Shown one piece after another: positions 10,490-22,582 of a stretch of DNA of 64,000 nt. How positions within the stretch are numbered: the first letter of the stretch is position 1; each line of letters begins with the position of its first letter. The notes beneath the pieces were generated by a model. It was given only the letters and a program-made list of their open reading frames with translations, had not been told where the DNA came from and did not search any database. A program made the position numbers and the translations under genes. This stretch comes from Megascapheus bottae (Eukaryota > Chordata > Mammalia > Rodentia > Geomyidae), in NCBI GenBank assembly GCA_024803745.1, contig JANJXV010000025.1, positions 18,243,610 through 18,307,609 on the forward strand, written 5' to 3'.

Positions 10490-10955
10490 ATCCTAGAGAA
10501 GCAAATACTTGGAACTTGGAAAATTGGCTCCTCCTGGCACAAAACGCTTATCTCAAAGAAGAAACATTAGTGAAACTTCACCAACCCTCACCTAGATCCC
10601 GTGACAGGACCAGTGAAGCTCCTTCCCCACCCACCCCCAAACTGTCCTGCCAGGCACCAGATGGCATGTAACTTTTTGGGAGGGGGAGGGAGTGAGGGCT
10701 GAAGACTTTAGCTAGATCCAAACCTGGCCACTGGCCGAGAATGTAGCCCCAAACCTAAACCCAGCCTCCAGGGCTTTCAGACACAAAAACAAGGAAGAGG
10801 GGGGACCATTTGTACCAAGCTGCATGGTTTGTTCTAGGGCTTGAACCTGACCTGTAGTTCTAGAACCCAGTGAGAGAAGGAAACCCTGACAGAAAAGGGA
10901 AAAGAGGAGAAGAAGGAGGCGGCAGATGGAAGAGAAGTGGAGACCAATTTGAGAC
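10490..10955. other. Unique intronic sequence
   Basis: No exon recognised. A GGGAGGGGGAGGGAG run lies near 10679. Confidence 0.6.
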
Positions 10956-10959
10956 TTCT

Positions 10960-11072
10960 CTACTGGGGAGGGGGTGGGAGGGAGGATAGAGGGGGGAGGG
11001 AGGAAGGAGGAAGGAGGGAGGAGGGAAGAGGGAGGAAGGAGGAGGGAGAAGGATGGAGGGCCTCTTGTTTCC
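10960..11072. repeat. GGA/GGGA polypurine tract
   Basis: About 110 bases almost wholly purine on +, a mosaic of GGAGG, GGAAGGA and GGGA. Confidence 0.92.
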
Positions 11073-11916
11073 TCTCCAGTATCCATCCACTGATAGTGCT
11101 TTCTGCTAGTCCATTGTGCAGAAACAAGATTAAAAGGGATGGGAAGGACAAAGCATCCATCTCCCTAACAAAGGCCTTTCCACTTAGTAAATTAGGAAGG
11201 TCTTTCCACCTGACACACTTTTAAAGGGAAATCTTCCATTACCATGTACAGACAAGACTACCCAAACAAAAGAGCCATCCCCAGTGACTATTCTCGAAGC
11301 CCCCAAGCAGGCATCAGAATGGTTTTATGGACTAGAGATACTAATCTAGTCCATATAAATTTTTGAGGACCCTTTATAGAGGACTGAAGGGCATTTGAAC
11401 TTCTAAGGCTGTTTCAAAGAGATTTCTGCAGCTTCTGCATTTACCTTGCCAAAGGCTTAGCTGAACAAACAAACAGAGAGCTCTAAATCAGGCTGATTTA
11501 CTATCGGGTTTCCACAGTTTGTTTGGCAGATGGAATCTTGTGAATAAACAGAGGCCAAAGCCGGGGTCCTCTCCACCTGGCTACACCAAAGAGAAGGAAG
11601 GCTGGGAATCCTGCTTTGGGAATTTTCCTGTCTTTTCTGTTCAGAGCAGGGCAAAGGTGAGGAGCAGGGCAGTTCCCCTGTGTCTGGCTTTTGCTCAGGC
11701 TGGTTTCATCCTGGGGAAGATGGGTCAGTGCTCTTTGCTGTTTCTCCCCCAGAAACAAAGGAATTAACTTGGTTCCCTTGGTGATAATTCAGTGAATTCA
11801 GTGAACTGGAGGAGACTCCCTGAATATGCCAGCCTGCTTATGTGCATCTAACCTGTGGCTTTCACAGAAGGGATAGCAATACGCATACAAGGCAAGCAAC
11901 ATAGAAAGCACGGGGG
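11073..11916. other. Unique intronic sequence
   Basis: No exon or interspersed repeat recognised. GTGAATTCAGTGAACTG near 11793 is a short local duplication. Confidence 0.55.
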
Positions 11917-12156
11917 AGGGACTGGGTGCTGGTGGCTCACACCTGTAATCTTAGCTACTCAGGAGGCTGAGATCTGATGATCACGGTTCAAAACCAGCCT
12001 GGGCATGAAGTCCATGAGACTCATCTCCAGTGACCATCAGGAAACTGGAAGTGGCACTGCAACTCAAGTAGAGAGCCAGCCTTGAGCTGAAAAGCTCAGG
12101 GGCAGCACTCAGGCCCAGAGTTTAAGTCCCATGAGCTACCAAAAACAAAAAAAGGG
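11917..12156 (+). mobile_element. B1-Geo dimeric SINE
   Basis: Head GACTGGGTGCTGGTGGCTCA; Geo arm of the GAGCTGAAAAGCTCAGGGG type, tail CAAAAACAAAAAAA. Confidence 0.88.
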
Positions 12157-12289
12157 GGTGGGGAGGAAGGAAGCAAGCAAGCAAGCATGGCCAAGGGCTC
12201 CTTATACAATGCCAACATCAGTACCCACAAATACATGTGTGTGATTCTGAATGCCCACCCTGGTGCACACACCTGGCCCTGAGCTCTTT

Positions 12290-12430
12290 GCCCACATTCC
12301 CTCATTTACTCCTCACACATCGCCAATGCTAGGGAGGTTCTTCTGCTACCCCATTTTTCAGTTGAGTACACTGAGGCACAGAGAGGCTTTGTGATTTTCC
12401 AGAAGTCACTCAGACAGTGGGCAGCTTCGC
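12290..12430 (+). mobile_element. MIR fragment
   Basis: CCCCATTTTTCAGTTGAGTA, CTGAGGCACAGAGAGGCTTT and CAGAAGTCACTCAGACAG match the MIR core. Confidence 0.65.
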
Positions 12431-12577
12431 TACTTGCCTTTACATCATCTGACATGCCCTGCACACATGGATACACTCCATCCCATATCCACACAGCCAG
12501 ACCTGGCACAGAACTGCCCTTCCTCCAAGGATCAGTGAGACCCAGGGATTCCAGTTCATGAAGGTTTATTTTTTGAG

Positions 12578-12808
12578 GGTGCGCGTACTGGAGTTTGAAT
12601 TTGAGGCCTGGTGTTGTCCTTTAGCTTTACCACTCAAGACTGGTACTCTACCACTTGAGGCACACCTCCACTTTCAGTTTTTGGTAGTGACCTGAAGATA
12701 GTGTCTCACAGACTTTCCTACTGAGATTGGCTTTGAACTACTATCCTCAGATGCCAGCCTTCTGAGTGGCTAGGATTACAGGCACAAGGCACTTGGCAGT
12801 ACCTGGCT
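12578..12808 (-). mobile_element. B1-Geo dimeric SINE
   Basis: Diverged full-length copy; head end is GTGGCTAGGATTACAGGCAC. Confidence 0.82.
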
Positions 12809-13511
12809 CAGCTAAGGTTTAGACTGGGTAGAAGAATGCTATCTCCTGAGTTCAAGTATGAAAATTCTCCAGGCTGAGAGACTGACACCCTGCACCTGCC
12901 CACCCTTCCCCATAAGCCCAAAATCCCAGGGAACTTCCAGTCCCCAGTTCCCGCTAACTTCCTGGGCAAACCGGAAGTTAGACATTTCTCTCCTTACCCA
13001 CAGGTAAAGACAAAATGGAGACAATGGGATGTGTACTTTTACCAGGCAACCTGGTTCTCAGGCTCTTTGTGAGCCTTGGCAATACCTGGTCCACAGGGCA
13101 TGAGAGCATCCGCTCTCCCAACTAAGCCTCATCCCCACATGTGGAGAAGGAGGGCAGCTGATCAAGGCCTTTCACAGATGGCTCTTCAAAGACATTGAAA
13201 GGGCCAGCAGGAGGCAGAGGGAGGCTCATAACTGTCATTGTCTCCCTTTTGGAGCCACTCAGCAGCCCTTAATCAAAGAGCAAGCATTAGTGGTGATTTA
13301 GGGTCTGATGTGTCCATCTACCATGCAGTCCTGCTAATGGTGGCTCTTCAGAATCATCTCTGCTACAAAGGCTAGAGCCAAGGAATCCTCTTTCCATCCA
13401 CTTTGCTCACTCCACAACCCAAAGCTCAGTACTATCCCAGAGAACAGCCTCAGGGTTTCAGTGACCCAGTCCCACAGAGGGCCCCACAACAAGGTCCCCT
13501 AACCTCTGTAC

Positions 13512-13514
<3 letters not shown>
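12809..13514. other. Unique intronic sequence
   Basis: No exon or repeat recognised. Confidence 0.55.

Positions 13515-13562
<48 letters not shown>
13515..13562. repeat. (TG)24 microsatellite
   Basis: Uninterrupted; one of the few runs with no SINE tail beside it. Confidence 0.98.
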
Positions 13563-13563
<1 letters not shown>

Positions 13564-13711
13564 CCAATATTTGGGGCCTGAACTTCTATAGGGTCACAGC
13601 TGGTACCTCTATTCCTAAACCAGTGCTTCACACAGATATGCAATAAATGTGAATAAGTGAATAAATGAACTGTAAGTTCTATGGCAGGAGCATCATTAAA
13701 AATCTATTAAT

Positions 13712-13958
13712 GTAAGCTGGGTGCTGGTGGCTCATGCCTGTAATCCTAGCAACTCAAGAGGCTGAGATCTGAGGATCAAAACCAACCATGGCAGACAAAT
13801 CTAAGAGACTCTTAGCTATAATTAACCACCAAAAAGCTGGAGGTGGAGCTATAACTCAAGTGGTAGAGCACTAGCCTTGAGTAAAAATAAATAAAAATAA
13901 AGCTCAGGGACAGCACCTAGACATTTAGTCTAAGCCCCAATTCCAACACACAAAAAGA
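13712..13958 (+). mobile_element. B1-Geo dimeric SINE
   Basis: Head AAGCTGGGTGCTGGTGGCTC; the Geo arm is interrupted by an AAATAAATAAAAATAAA expansion. Confidence 0.87.
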
Positions 13959-13973
13959 AGAAAAGGAACTTTA

Positions 13974-14053
13974 GAGCTGGGGTATAGCTTAAGTGATAGA
14001 GTACCTGCATAGCAAGCTTAAGGCTCCGAGTTCAACCCCAGTACCACTAAAAA
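13974..14053 (+). mobile_element. Monomeric ID-like SINE
   Basis: AGCTGGGGTATAGCTTAAGT, CATAGCAAGCTTAAGGCTCC, then GAGTTCAACCCCAGTACCAC. No Geo arm. Confidence 0.75.
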
Positions 14054-14677
14054 TCTCCATTTTAAAGTTGAAATGTGGATACAGACATACACGTGCAGAG
14101 ATGCAGAGAGACAGAGAGAGAGACAGACAGAGAGACTCTTTGATTCAAAGACTGAGCCCTACCTCACAGCCCTCATAAGGAACAAGTCCCCCAATTTCTT
14201 GCTCTTAGATTTCTAACTTCCAGTTTACTAAGAGAGAATAAACTTGTTTAAGCCCCCAGCTTCCCTGAGAAGTGAGCAAACCCATGTTAATTTGGCTGCC
14301 TCCATCCCCTTCCAGATCACCATGCTGCAATCTGGTTGAATTAGGTCAGGTCCAGTCTGGTTCAGTAGGGTCAACAGCCTCCTCAGGCCCCACCACAAAT
14401 CTGCCCATCTCCACAGCTGTGTGGGGAAGGATTCTCCTCCCACCCCCAAGATGTCTCTGTATAGCCCCGCCACGAGTGACACAACACCTTCAGAGTTAGC
14501 ACGGGTGACAGTTCTTACCTGCCTGTCTTATCTTTCTCTGGTCATCATTGGGCTCCTGGGAGATGATTTTCTAGAAGGTTAGTCTTCCTTTCCCAACAAA
14601 GATGTGGATGCCACAGAAGTAGCCATTATTCTACAGTAAGCCAGGGTTTTTTCAAACACTGGTTTAAAACAGCCTAC
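14054..14677. other. Unique intronic sequence
   Basis: Holds a short AGAGACAG/GACAGACAG run at 14104-14136. No exon recognised. Confidence 0.55.
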
Positions 14678-14963
14678 TGAGCCCACCAGCGCCAGGGTCT
14701 CACACCTATAATCACTGCTACTAAGAAAGTGGAGATCTAAGGATCGTGGTTCAATGCCAGCCCAGAAAAGAAAGTCCATGAGACTCTTAGCACCAGCAAA
14801 AAACTGAAAGTTGAGGTGTGGCTCAAGTGGTAGAGTGTGAGGCTTGCATAAAAAGCAAAGGGGAGCCAGAAGCAGATCACTACAGTTCAAGTGGTAGGGC
14901 ATTAACCTTGAGCAAAAAAGCTCAGAGATAGCACCTAGACCTTGAGTTCAAGCACCAAGACTG
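14678..14963 (+). mobile_element. B1-Geo-Geo SINE (two Geo arms)
   Basis: The B1-like head is followed by a shortened Geo arm (GGTGTGGCTCAAGTGGTAGA...GCATAAAAAGCA) and then a second Geo arm (GATCACTACAGTTCAAGTGG...). A tail-to-tail insertion or unequal exchange could explain this. Confidence 0.75.
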
Positions 14964-14980
14964 GTTATGTATGTGAATGC

Positions 14981-15001
14981 ATACACATGTACACGTACAC
15001 G

Positions 15002-15034
<33 letters not shown>
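14981..15034. repeat. (AC)n compound microsatellite
   Basis: TACACG/TACACA units pass into pure AC. Directly follows the SINE ending at 14963. Confidence 0.95.
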
Positions 15035-15035
<1 letters not shown>

Positions 15036-15367
15036 TCTGTTTCTGGTTTAAGCATGCTTTATACAAGAAAGCTCTTCCCTCACTAATCTACAGGCTCCCC
15101 AGGCCGCTACTATCTATCACCTGTGTGCCTGTCTCCTACAGCTTGTGCAGAGGGAGCAGTAAATATATGCTGAGTTGGCAGCACCACCATAAGGCACAAA
15201 TTACTCACCAGGGCCCAAGGACCTCGGAAGGGTTTCAAGAGATCCATGGGCTCACTGAAAACAAATCACGCAAGTGCATGTAGATGCCTGTGTGTAGATT
15301 CGTACACAGTGTGTGTATTTTCCCAGGGAACGCATTCATGGACATCTCTGAGGAATTACCATGACTG
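15035..15367. other. Unique intronic sequence
   Basis: No exon or repeat recognised. Confidence 0.55.
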
Positions 15368-15575
15368 AGAGCCAGGAACCAGTGGATGCCTGTAAATCCT
15401 ATTGACTCAGGAGGCTGAGATCTGGAGATCTCAGTTCAAAGCCAGCCTGGGTAAGAAAGTTTGTGAGACTTTTAGTCTCCAATAAACTACCAAAAAAAAA
15501 AAAAAGCCAAATGTGTAATGGTGGCTCAAGGGGTAGTATGCTATCCTTAAGCAAAAAAAAAAAAAAAAAAAAAAG
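15368..15575 (+). mobile_element. B1-Geo SINE, 3' truncated
   Basis: Two A-runs: A13 in the spacer and A22 where the Geo arm stops after CTTAAGC. Confidence 0.82.
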
Positions 15576-15599
15576 CCATCAAGAAGGTAACTTCATTTG

Positions 15600-15712
15600 G
15601 TGTGTACTCCTACAAGGGCTTAAACCCAAGGCCTAGGTATTATCCCTTAGCTTCTACACACCCAAGGCTAGCACTTTACCATGTGAGCCACACCTGCACT
15701 TCTGGCTTTTTG
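15600..15712 (-). mobile_element. Geo-arm fragment
   Basis: AGGGCTTAAACCCAAGGCCT...CATGTGAGCCACACCTGCAC; no head visible. Confidence 0.72.
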
Positions 15713-15981
15713 GCCCTGGCCTGTGGCCACCCAATTGGCAGGCAGTGCCTGACCATCCCATAAGAAGGTGGTCTGTGCAATCAGGACACTTGGCACTGCT
15801 CTTTGCAGTGGTTGAACTACAGGGAAAGCTCAGGCCCGAGTTCATATCCCCATTGCTCTGTCATTTCCTGCATTGGTCATTGAGGCTCAGACACCACACC
15901 CTGCCCTGTGCAAGTGCTAGGACCCCAGGGTCACCTGACTCCCTCAGCTTGTGTAGACAGAGCCACAAAAGGCTCAGGGCT

Positions 15982-16210
15982 TGCCAGGCACTGGTGGCTC
16001 ACACCTGTCATCCTAGCTACTCTGGAAGCTGAGATCTGAGGATCACAGTTTAAAGCCACCACAGGCAGGAGAGTCTGTGGGACTCGGATCTTTAATTAAC
16101 CATCAGAAACCAGAAAGTGCAGTCTAGCTCAAAGTACTAATGAGCTAGCCTTGAGCATAAAGAGCTCAAGGAGAGCACCTAGGCCCTGTGTTCAAGCCCC
16201 ACAACTGACA
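15982..16210 (+). mobile_element. B1-Geo dimeric SINE
   Basis: Head TTGCCAGGCACTGGTGGCTC; Geo 3' end TTCAAGCCCCACAACTGACA, directly abutting a GGAA repeat. Confidence 0.88.
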
Positions 16211-16254
16211 GGAAGGAAGGAAGGAAGGAAGGAAGGAAGGAAGGAAGGAAGGAA
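16211..16254. repeat. (GGAA)11 microsatellite
   Basis: Begins at the last base of the SINE at 15982, so it grew from that SINE's tail. Confidence 0.97.
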
Positions 16255-16406
16255 CGTAGGTAGGTGCTGGAGTTGTTTGCATCCCAGATACCCAGAGTCT
16301 ACTTATATCTTATAATCCTAGCTACTCAGTAACCAAGACCTTACCTTGCCCAACGCCACTCAGCCTTTATATGTTTCTTTCTCTTTTTCCTATAAGCCAT
16401 TGCTAT

Positions 16407-16632
16407 AAACCAGGCATTGGTAGATCACACTTGTATCCTAGCTACCGGGGAGGCTAAAATCTGAGGATCCCAGTTCAAAGCCATGCCAGAACGGAAGTCC
16501 ATGAGACCTGAGATTCTTATCTCCAATAAACCAACAAAAAGCCAAAAGTAGAGCTGTGGCTCAAGTGACAGAGATAGCATAAGCAAAAGAACTCACAGTG
16601 TGTAGGTTCTGAGTGACAGCCCAGTGCTGGCA
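16407..16632 (+). mobile_element. B1-Geo dimeric SINE
   Basis: Diverged copy; AAGCAAAAGAACTCACAGTG marks the Geo arm. Confidence 0.8.
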
Positions 16633-17187
16633 TGCATGCATGCACACACAACCTCCCCAAAATATAACAACAAACAACATCCACAGCAAAGTCTCCATGG
16701 GCCTAATTCCATCCATCTGGTGCAATTAGTCCATGGGCCTTGGACTCCATCAGGCCCCTTTCAGGCAACTGCCACAGGAGGCAAAGTGAAGTGCCCAAAG
16801 CAAGCAAGAGCAAGAGGCCCTGGGTGCCTCCTGCCGTGCCACACTGCTCCCCTTCCTCTGCCCCTGGCCACCTCTACCCCTGCCTACAGGGCCTTCAGCC
16901 ATCAGCAACTCAGCTCTACCAACTTCACACAACTATGTGTCATGGCTTCCCCTACAAATATTCCCTTCACAAGGAGCGTGGTTTGTTTCTTCCTCCAGCC
17001 TCCCTTCCTTCCGTCTCCATCCAACTCATCTCACACCTCCATCCAGCTAAGCCTGCCACAGCACCCCATCAAGGGGTGAGCCCTGATCCAGGCACAGGGT
17101 GCAGCCTCATCTTGGCTCCTCAGTCTCCTCTCCAGAAACACCCAGTCTCCCCCCAACCCTGTGCCCAAATCAGGCCATGAAGTGTAG
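16633..17187. other. Unique intronic sequence
   Basis: C-rich. Two overlapping ORFs of about 150 codons on + have no domain, splice support or homology that I recognise and are not called. Confidence 0.55.
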
Positions 17188-17251
17188 CTTCTAATCTGAT
17201 GCTTTCACTCATTGGCTGGCACTCTACCACCTGAGCCACGCCTCCAACCCC
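17188..17251 (-). mobile_element. Solo Geo-like monomer fragment
   Basis: CTGATGCTTTCACTCATTGG, CTGGCACTCTACCACCTGAG, CCACGCCTCCAACC: same layout as 7465-7553. Confidence 0.6.
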
Positions 17252-17422
17252 CAAACCCATGATTTTATCTAAGCACAGGAAGAGCTGAGACATCTAGGGT
17301 GAGCAGCTGAGGCCCGCTGGACAGTGGGACATTTGTTACTTGTGCCCTATTCAACCCCTCCTCATGTTCCCCCTAAGCCTCCATCCCCACCCTCACCCCC
17401 AAAAAGGCTGGGACAGCCCCTA

Positions 17423-17720
<298 letters not shown>

Positions 17721-18013
17721 GATGTGGGGTTTGAGAAATCTGCTGACTTCCTGTCTCCTCCAGATAGAAGGATGCAGGGAGATACCAGCTGGGGTAACAT
17801 AGTGGGGTGACTGCTTCAGCCTGGGTTCTTAGAATGACCAAATTTGGGGGTAGAGCACTCTGCGTTCATTCCAACTGTTTGCCACCAAGCTAGCACTTCT
17901 AGTCTTGGGGTGCTGGCTGCCCACTTGAAGACTGGGTGCAGAGGCAGGAAAAGAACCTCTGAATCATTCTGATCCTACATTAATCTTCCACCCACTGAAA
18001 ATAATGGCTTCCT

Positions 18014-18248
18014 GCTGGGCACTGGTGTCTCACTCCTATAATCCCAGCTACTCAGGAGGCTGAGAGCTGAGGATCCTGATTTGAAGCTAGCCTGGGCAGG
18101 AAAATTTGTGAGACTTGTAAACCATCACGAAACCAGAAGTGGTACTGTGGCCCGAAGTGGTAGACTGATAGCAAGCTTTGAACGAAAGAGCTCAGAGACA
18201 GCACCCAGGCCTCAAGTTCAAACCTCTACAATTGACAAAAAAAAAAAA
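18014..18248 (+). mobile_element. B1-Geo dimeric SINE
   Basis: Head CTGCTGGGCACTGGTGTCTC; the spacer lacks part of ATCTCCAATTAA; tail A12. Confidence 0.87.
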
Positions 18249-18379
18249 TTCTCCCAGAAATCTCCACTGTTATGCTCTGTGGATTGCAATTTTTTATTGC
18301 ATTTTGAATGTTTTGTTCTTATTTTATTCTTATTTCTCCACATCCCTGCCTCACTCTCATTATTTCTTTTCTGTTTCTT

Positions 18380-18402
18380 TTTTGTTGTTGTTGTTGTTGT
18401 TG
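18380..18402. repeat. (GTT)n microsatellite
   Basis: Six TTG units in a T-rich stretch. Confidence 0.9.
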
Positions 18403-18437
18403 ATAGTGTTGTTTTTGTATTGTATTGCTTTGTTTTA

Positions 18438-18669
18438 TATTAGTGCTGTAACTGGAGCTTAAACTCAGCACCTGAGCTCTGTCTCAAGTTTTCTAGTCAA
18501 GGCTAGTTCTTTCTTCCAGTTGATCTACACCTCTACTTCTGACTTTCTGCTGGCTAATGGGAGATTAAAGTCTCACAGACTTTACCTACCCAGGCTAATT
18601 TGAATCATGATCCTCAGATCTCAGTCTCCTGAGAAGCTAAGATTGCAGGCATGAGCCAGCAGGCTCAGC
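18438..18669 (-). mobile_element. B1-Geo dimeric SINE
   Basis: Diverged full-length copy; head end AAGCTAAGATTGCAGGCATG. Confidence 0.83.
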
Positions 18670-19529
18670 AAATCATTGCCTTGAAGACAAACCTCTTTCT
18701 TCCCACTCACCCAGCATACCTGCTCTGTGCCCTCCCCCACCTCCCAGAGGAACACAGCTTGGGCCCCTGAGGGTCCTGTATCTGCCTTTCAGAAAAGACT
18801 GGGCCAGGTGGAAGAAGCAGGTCCCTCCACTGGGGCTGGAGCCACCCTCCCCATCCTTCACACCCTCATGAAAAATGACAGCACAGGGCCCCTGGGGAAA
18901 TCAGTGCTATGTGTGATGTTGTCAAGTGAGCTAAGGTCATTCTACTTTATCAAAAGCCCTGAAATGGGTGGTAAGCTGGCCTGGTGCAGACTCTACTTCC
19001 TGTGCACCCGAAGGCAGCTCGGAGTAATCCAGGGGAGTCTTGTCAGCCTCTCAGGTGAAGAATGACTCTGACATAAGAGGTCATCAGTCCATTCTCTGCT
19101 CCACACAGGATGACCCCCAATTGTTTCAGCAGAGGAGCTGGGCTTGGCATGCCAAGCATCTTTTAGGAGATGGCACCCCACTGCTTTGGCTCCCCAGACT
19201 TGTTCCCTGCCCCCAGTGGAGGAGGCAGGGCGGGGCCAGGCCTACTCTAGGGAGAAAAAATGCTAGCGAGTCCACCACCACTGACGGATGGTGTTGCTGT
19301 CAGCAGTGTTCTCCCTGGGTCATCAGGAAAGCAGCACAGACTCAATAATCGAGTCAAATAAGTCATGTTCCAGGAATACAGGATATTTTAATAAGCAGCT
19401 GAGTATTCTCCTGGTTCAGGGATGATGGACGGCAGCTGGCATCTCCAAAAAACAATGGAGTTATACTTCAGAACCAGCTCTACTTGGCAGAATGGAGATG
19501 CCAGGATTCAGTGGAGAAGCAGCATTCCC

Positions 19530-19532
<3 letters not shown>
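18670..19532. other. Unique intronic sequence
   Basis: No exon or interspersed repeat recognised. Confidence 0.55.

Positions 19533-19577
<45 letters not shown>
19533..19577. repeat. (CT)22 microsatellite
   Basis: Adjoins the tail side of the minus-strand SINE at 19588. Confidence 0.97.
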
Positions 19578-19581
<4 letters not shown>

Positions 19582-19587
19582 TTTGTT

Positions 19588-19819
19588 TGTGCCAGTACTA
19601 GGGTTTGAACTCAGGACCTGGAAACTGTCCCTTAGCTTTTTTTGCTTAAGGCTTGCGCACTACCATTTGAGCTATAGCTCTACTGCTGGCTTTTTGGTAG
19701 TTAGCTGGAGATAAGAGTCTCACAAGACTTTCCTTCCCAGGCTGGCTTTGAACTGTGATCCTCAGATCTCAGCCTCCTGAGTAGCTAGGATTACAGGTGT
19801 GAGACACCCATGCCTGGCA
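19588..19819 (-). mobile_element. B1-Geo dimeric SINE
   Basis: Well preserved; head end GTAGCTAGGATTACAGGTGT. Confidence 0.9.
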
Positions 19820-20129
19820 GCACTCCTACTTCTTTCAGCTGTCACTAGCTGGGACACAAACAAGTAGTGCTGGCAAATTTGGAGGAAGGGAGAAAGGAAC
19901 ATCTGGTCTACCTCATACTCTTCACCATGGGAAGAGGAGGAGGATGAAATGACAGCTGAATAGCAATTCCAACAATAATGATGAAAACTTGGAGCAAAGT
20001 CCAAATAATAATTCCCTGTAGGCAGTAGAGAAGGAATTAACATGGACAGGTAGTAGGGAGAAATAAATATTTGAAAGAAGGGATTGGTCCTGGCAATGCA
20101 TGGGTGGATGAAATTCAGAGAAAACACAA

Positions 20130-20600
20130 GCAAGCTGTGTGTTGGTAGCTCATACCTTTAATCCTAGCTATTATGGAGGCTTAGATCTAAGGATCACAGT
20201 TCAAAGCTATCCCAGACAGAAAAGTCTCTGAGATTCTTTTATTTATTTTTTTTTTGGTGCATCATGGGACTTGAACTCTGGGCCTGGGCACTGTACCTGA
20301 GCTCTTCGGCTCAAGGCTACGGCCCTACTCTTTGAGCCACAGCCCCACTTCTCATTTTCTAGTGGTTAATTGGAGATAAAGAGTCTCACGTTCTTTACAA
20401 ACCAGGCTGGTTTTGAACTGTGATCCCCAGATCTCAGCCTCCTGAGTAGCTAGGATTACAGGTGTGAGCCACTGCACCGATGAGGTTCTTATATTTAATT
20501 AACAAGCAAAAAGCCAGAAATGGAGCTATGGTTCAGCCTTGAGCGAAAAGGCCAGGTGAGAGCACAAGGTCTTGAATTCAAGTCCCAGTAGTGGCAGAAA
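20130..20600 (+). mobile_element. B1-Geo SINE (outer, split)
   Basis: Head at 20130-20240; spacer and Geo arm resume at 20483 (AATTAACAAGCAAAAAGCCA). Interrupted by an opposite-strand copy. Confidence 0.87.
20243..20481 (-). mobile_element. B1-Geo SINE nested in B1-Geo
   Basis: Flanked by the imperfect direct repeat GAGATTCTTTTAT (near 20230) and GAGGTTCTTATAT (near 20482). Much better preserved than its host. Confidence 0.87.
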
Positions 20601-20646
20601 CAGACAAAACTCACACAACAAAATTTAAAAAACAAAAAACAAAAAT

Positions 20647-20876
20647 AAGCCAGGTGCCAGTGGCTCACGCCTGTAACCCTAGCTACTCAGGAGGTTAAGA
20701 TCTGAGGATCACATTTCGACCTGTGTATAAAAGTCTGTGAGACTTATCTCCAATTAACCACCAAAAAACAGGAAATGGTGCTGTGGCTCAAAGTGATAGA
20801 GCACTAGCTTTGAGCTGAAGAGCTCAGGGACAGTGACCAGGCCAAGTTCAAGTCCCATGAATGACTTAAAAAAAAT
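20647..20876 (+). mobile_element. B1-Geo dimeric SINE
   Basis: Head AAGCCAGGTGCCAGTGGCTC; Geo arm of the TTTGAGCTGAAGAGCTCAGG type. Confidence 0.9.
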
Positions 20877-21458
20877 CCTGGTTTGAAGAACCAAGAGAAA
20901 AGTCCAAGCTGGACCCCATTATTGTCAAGCAGAAAGGGGAATCTAAAACAAAGCAGAGAGCCACGAAGAGAAAGCCCAAAATTCTTTTTAAAAAATCTGG
21001 CAAAACTCCAAGGCCCCAAATTACATGCTTGAAGGGGGCAGATCCGAAGACACCAGGTTCAGCTAAAAAAAAAAAACAGTTTCTGAATCCTCAGCTTCAA
21101 GTTTGAGTTTAGCCAACTTAACTAACCCCTAAGACAACATGTTCTTTTTAAAGGCACAACTTTCTGGAGGAACATGACAGTATCCCATAGCTCCTCTGTA
21201 TTTCATATTACAACATCTACAATACAATCCAAAATTATAAGAGGAAAAGGAAGACCCAGCGTGAGATGACCCACATGCTGGAATGAATAGACAAAAATTT
21301 TCAAGTAGAATATTATAGCCATGATGATGTCTCACAGCTAGCTTGTCAAAAATACCAAAGAAAACCAGGGTTTTGGCTTCTCGGTGCAGAGATAATTTCC
21401 TTGCCCACCATGAAGGCTACCTAAGCCGAGCTGACAATAAGAAAGCCAATGAGAAATC
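20877..21458. other. Unique intronic sequence
   Basis: AT-rich; no exon or repeat recognised. Confidence 0.55.
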
Positions 21459-21703
21459 TGGCCCAGAGCTGGTGGCTCACACCTGTAATCCTAGCTACTC
21501 AGGAGGCCGAGATGTCAGGATCACAGTTCGAAACCAGCCTGGGCAGGAAAGTCCAAGACACTCTTATCTCCAATGAACCATCAGAAGAAAAGCTGGATGT
21601 GGAAGCTGCGGTTGAAGTGGTAGAGCACCAGCCTTGAGTGAAAGAGCTCTGAGACAGCATCTTGAACCTGAGTTCAAGTCCCAGGACTGACACCAAAGCC
21701 AAA
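21459..21703 (+). mobile_element. B1-Geo SINE near exon 2
   Basis: Ends about 165 bases from coding exon 2 on its donor side (intron 2). Antisense to the gene. Confidence 0.9.
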
Positions 21704-21852
21704 AATGTCTCACCTTGGGGATGAGACCAATTCCCCACCTCCCACCAGTTGAGGATATCCCAAGGATATTAACTCCAGGCCTGTGCCACAGGAGCTTTGT
21801 AGTGACCCATACCAAGGCCCGCCCCAGAGCCAGCACCCTCCACCCCATCTCA

Positions 21853-22047
<195 letters not shown>

Positions 22048-22277
22048 TCACGTTGGCCCAGTACACAGCCCTGCGACCAGGCTCTGCCCTCTTCCACAGT
22101 GCCCACCTTCTGCCCCAGATTCCCAAGCACAAAGATCTCCCTGACCCCAGGCTGGACCTAGGACACCATCTTGCTGATTTCCTGAAATTCTAGTTCAATT
22201 ATAAGAGAGGAAGTAAAGGAGGATTTCTGTTTCTGCTGTGTAGTTCTGAAGGTACAGCAGCAAGATTAAAAATGTTT

Positions 22278-22580
22278 CATGTCAGTCTAGCCTATAGTAC
22301 AAGCCTATAGTCCTTGATACTCAGAGACAGAGGCAGGAAAATTTTTTTTTGCCAGTCATGGGGCTTGGACTCAAGGCCTGAGCACTGTCCTTGGGCTTTC
22401 TCAAAGCTAGAGCTCTACCACTTGAGCCACAGCACCACTTCCAGCTTTTTTCTATGTATGTAGTACTGAGGAATTGAATCCAGGTCTTCATGCATGCTAG
22501 GCAAGCACTCTACCACTAGGCCAAACTCCCGGAACAGGAAAATTTCTTGAACTCAGTAGTCAGGGTTAATCTGGGAAACC
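22278..22580 (+). mobile_element. Old B1-like SINE (split)
   Basis: AAGCCTATAGTCCTTGATAC, CAGAGGCAGGAAAATT, then after the insertion CTTGAACTCAGTAGTCAGG: a B1 order with AGAGGCAGG, unlike the common head here. Confidence 0.55.
22345..22534 (-). mobile_element. IDL-Geo SINE with TSD
   Basis: Flanked by CAGGAAAATTT at 22334-22344 and 22535-22545, inserted in the older B1. Head end has the CAAACTCCCGG variant. Confidence 0.92.
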
Positions 22581-22582
22581 TA

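Noticed and set aside
16624..17180. Two overlapping ORFs of about 150 codons
   Set aside because: Pro/Ser/His-rich shadows in C-rich intron with no domain; partly start in a SINE tail.
21129..21335. 68-codon Cys/Ser-rich ORF on the minus strand in intron 2
   Set aside because: No EGF or EMI pattern, no acceptor or donor at its borders, and not in a phase that would join exons 2 and 3.
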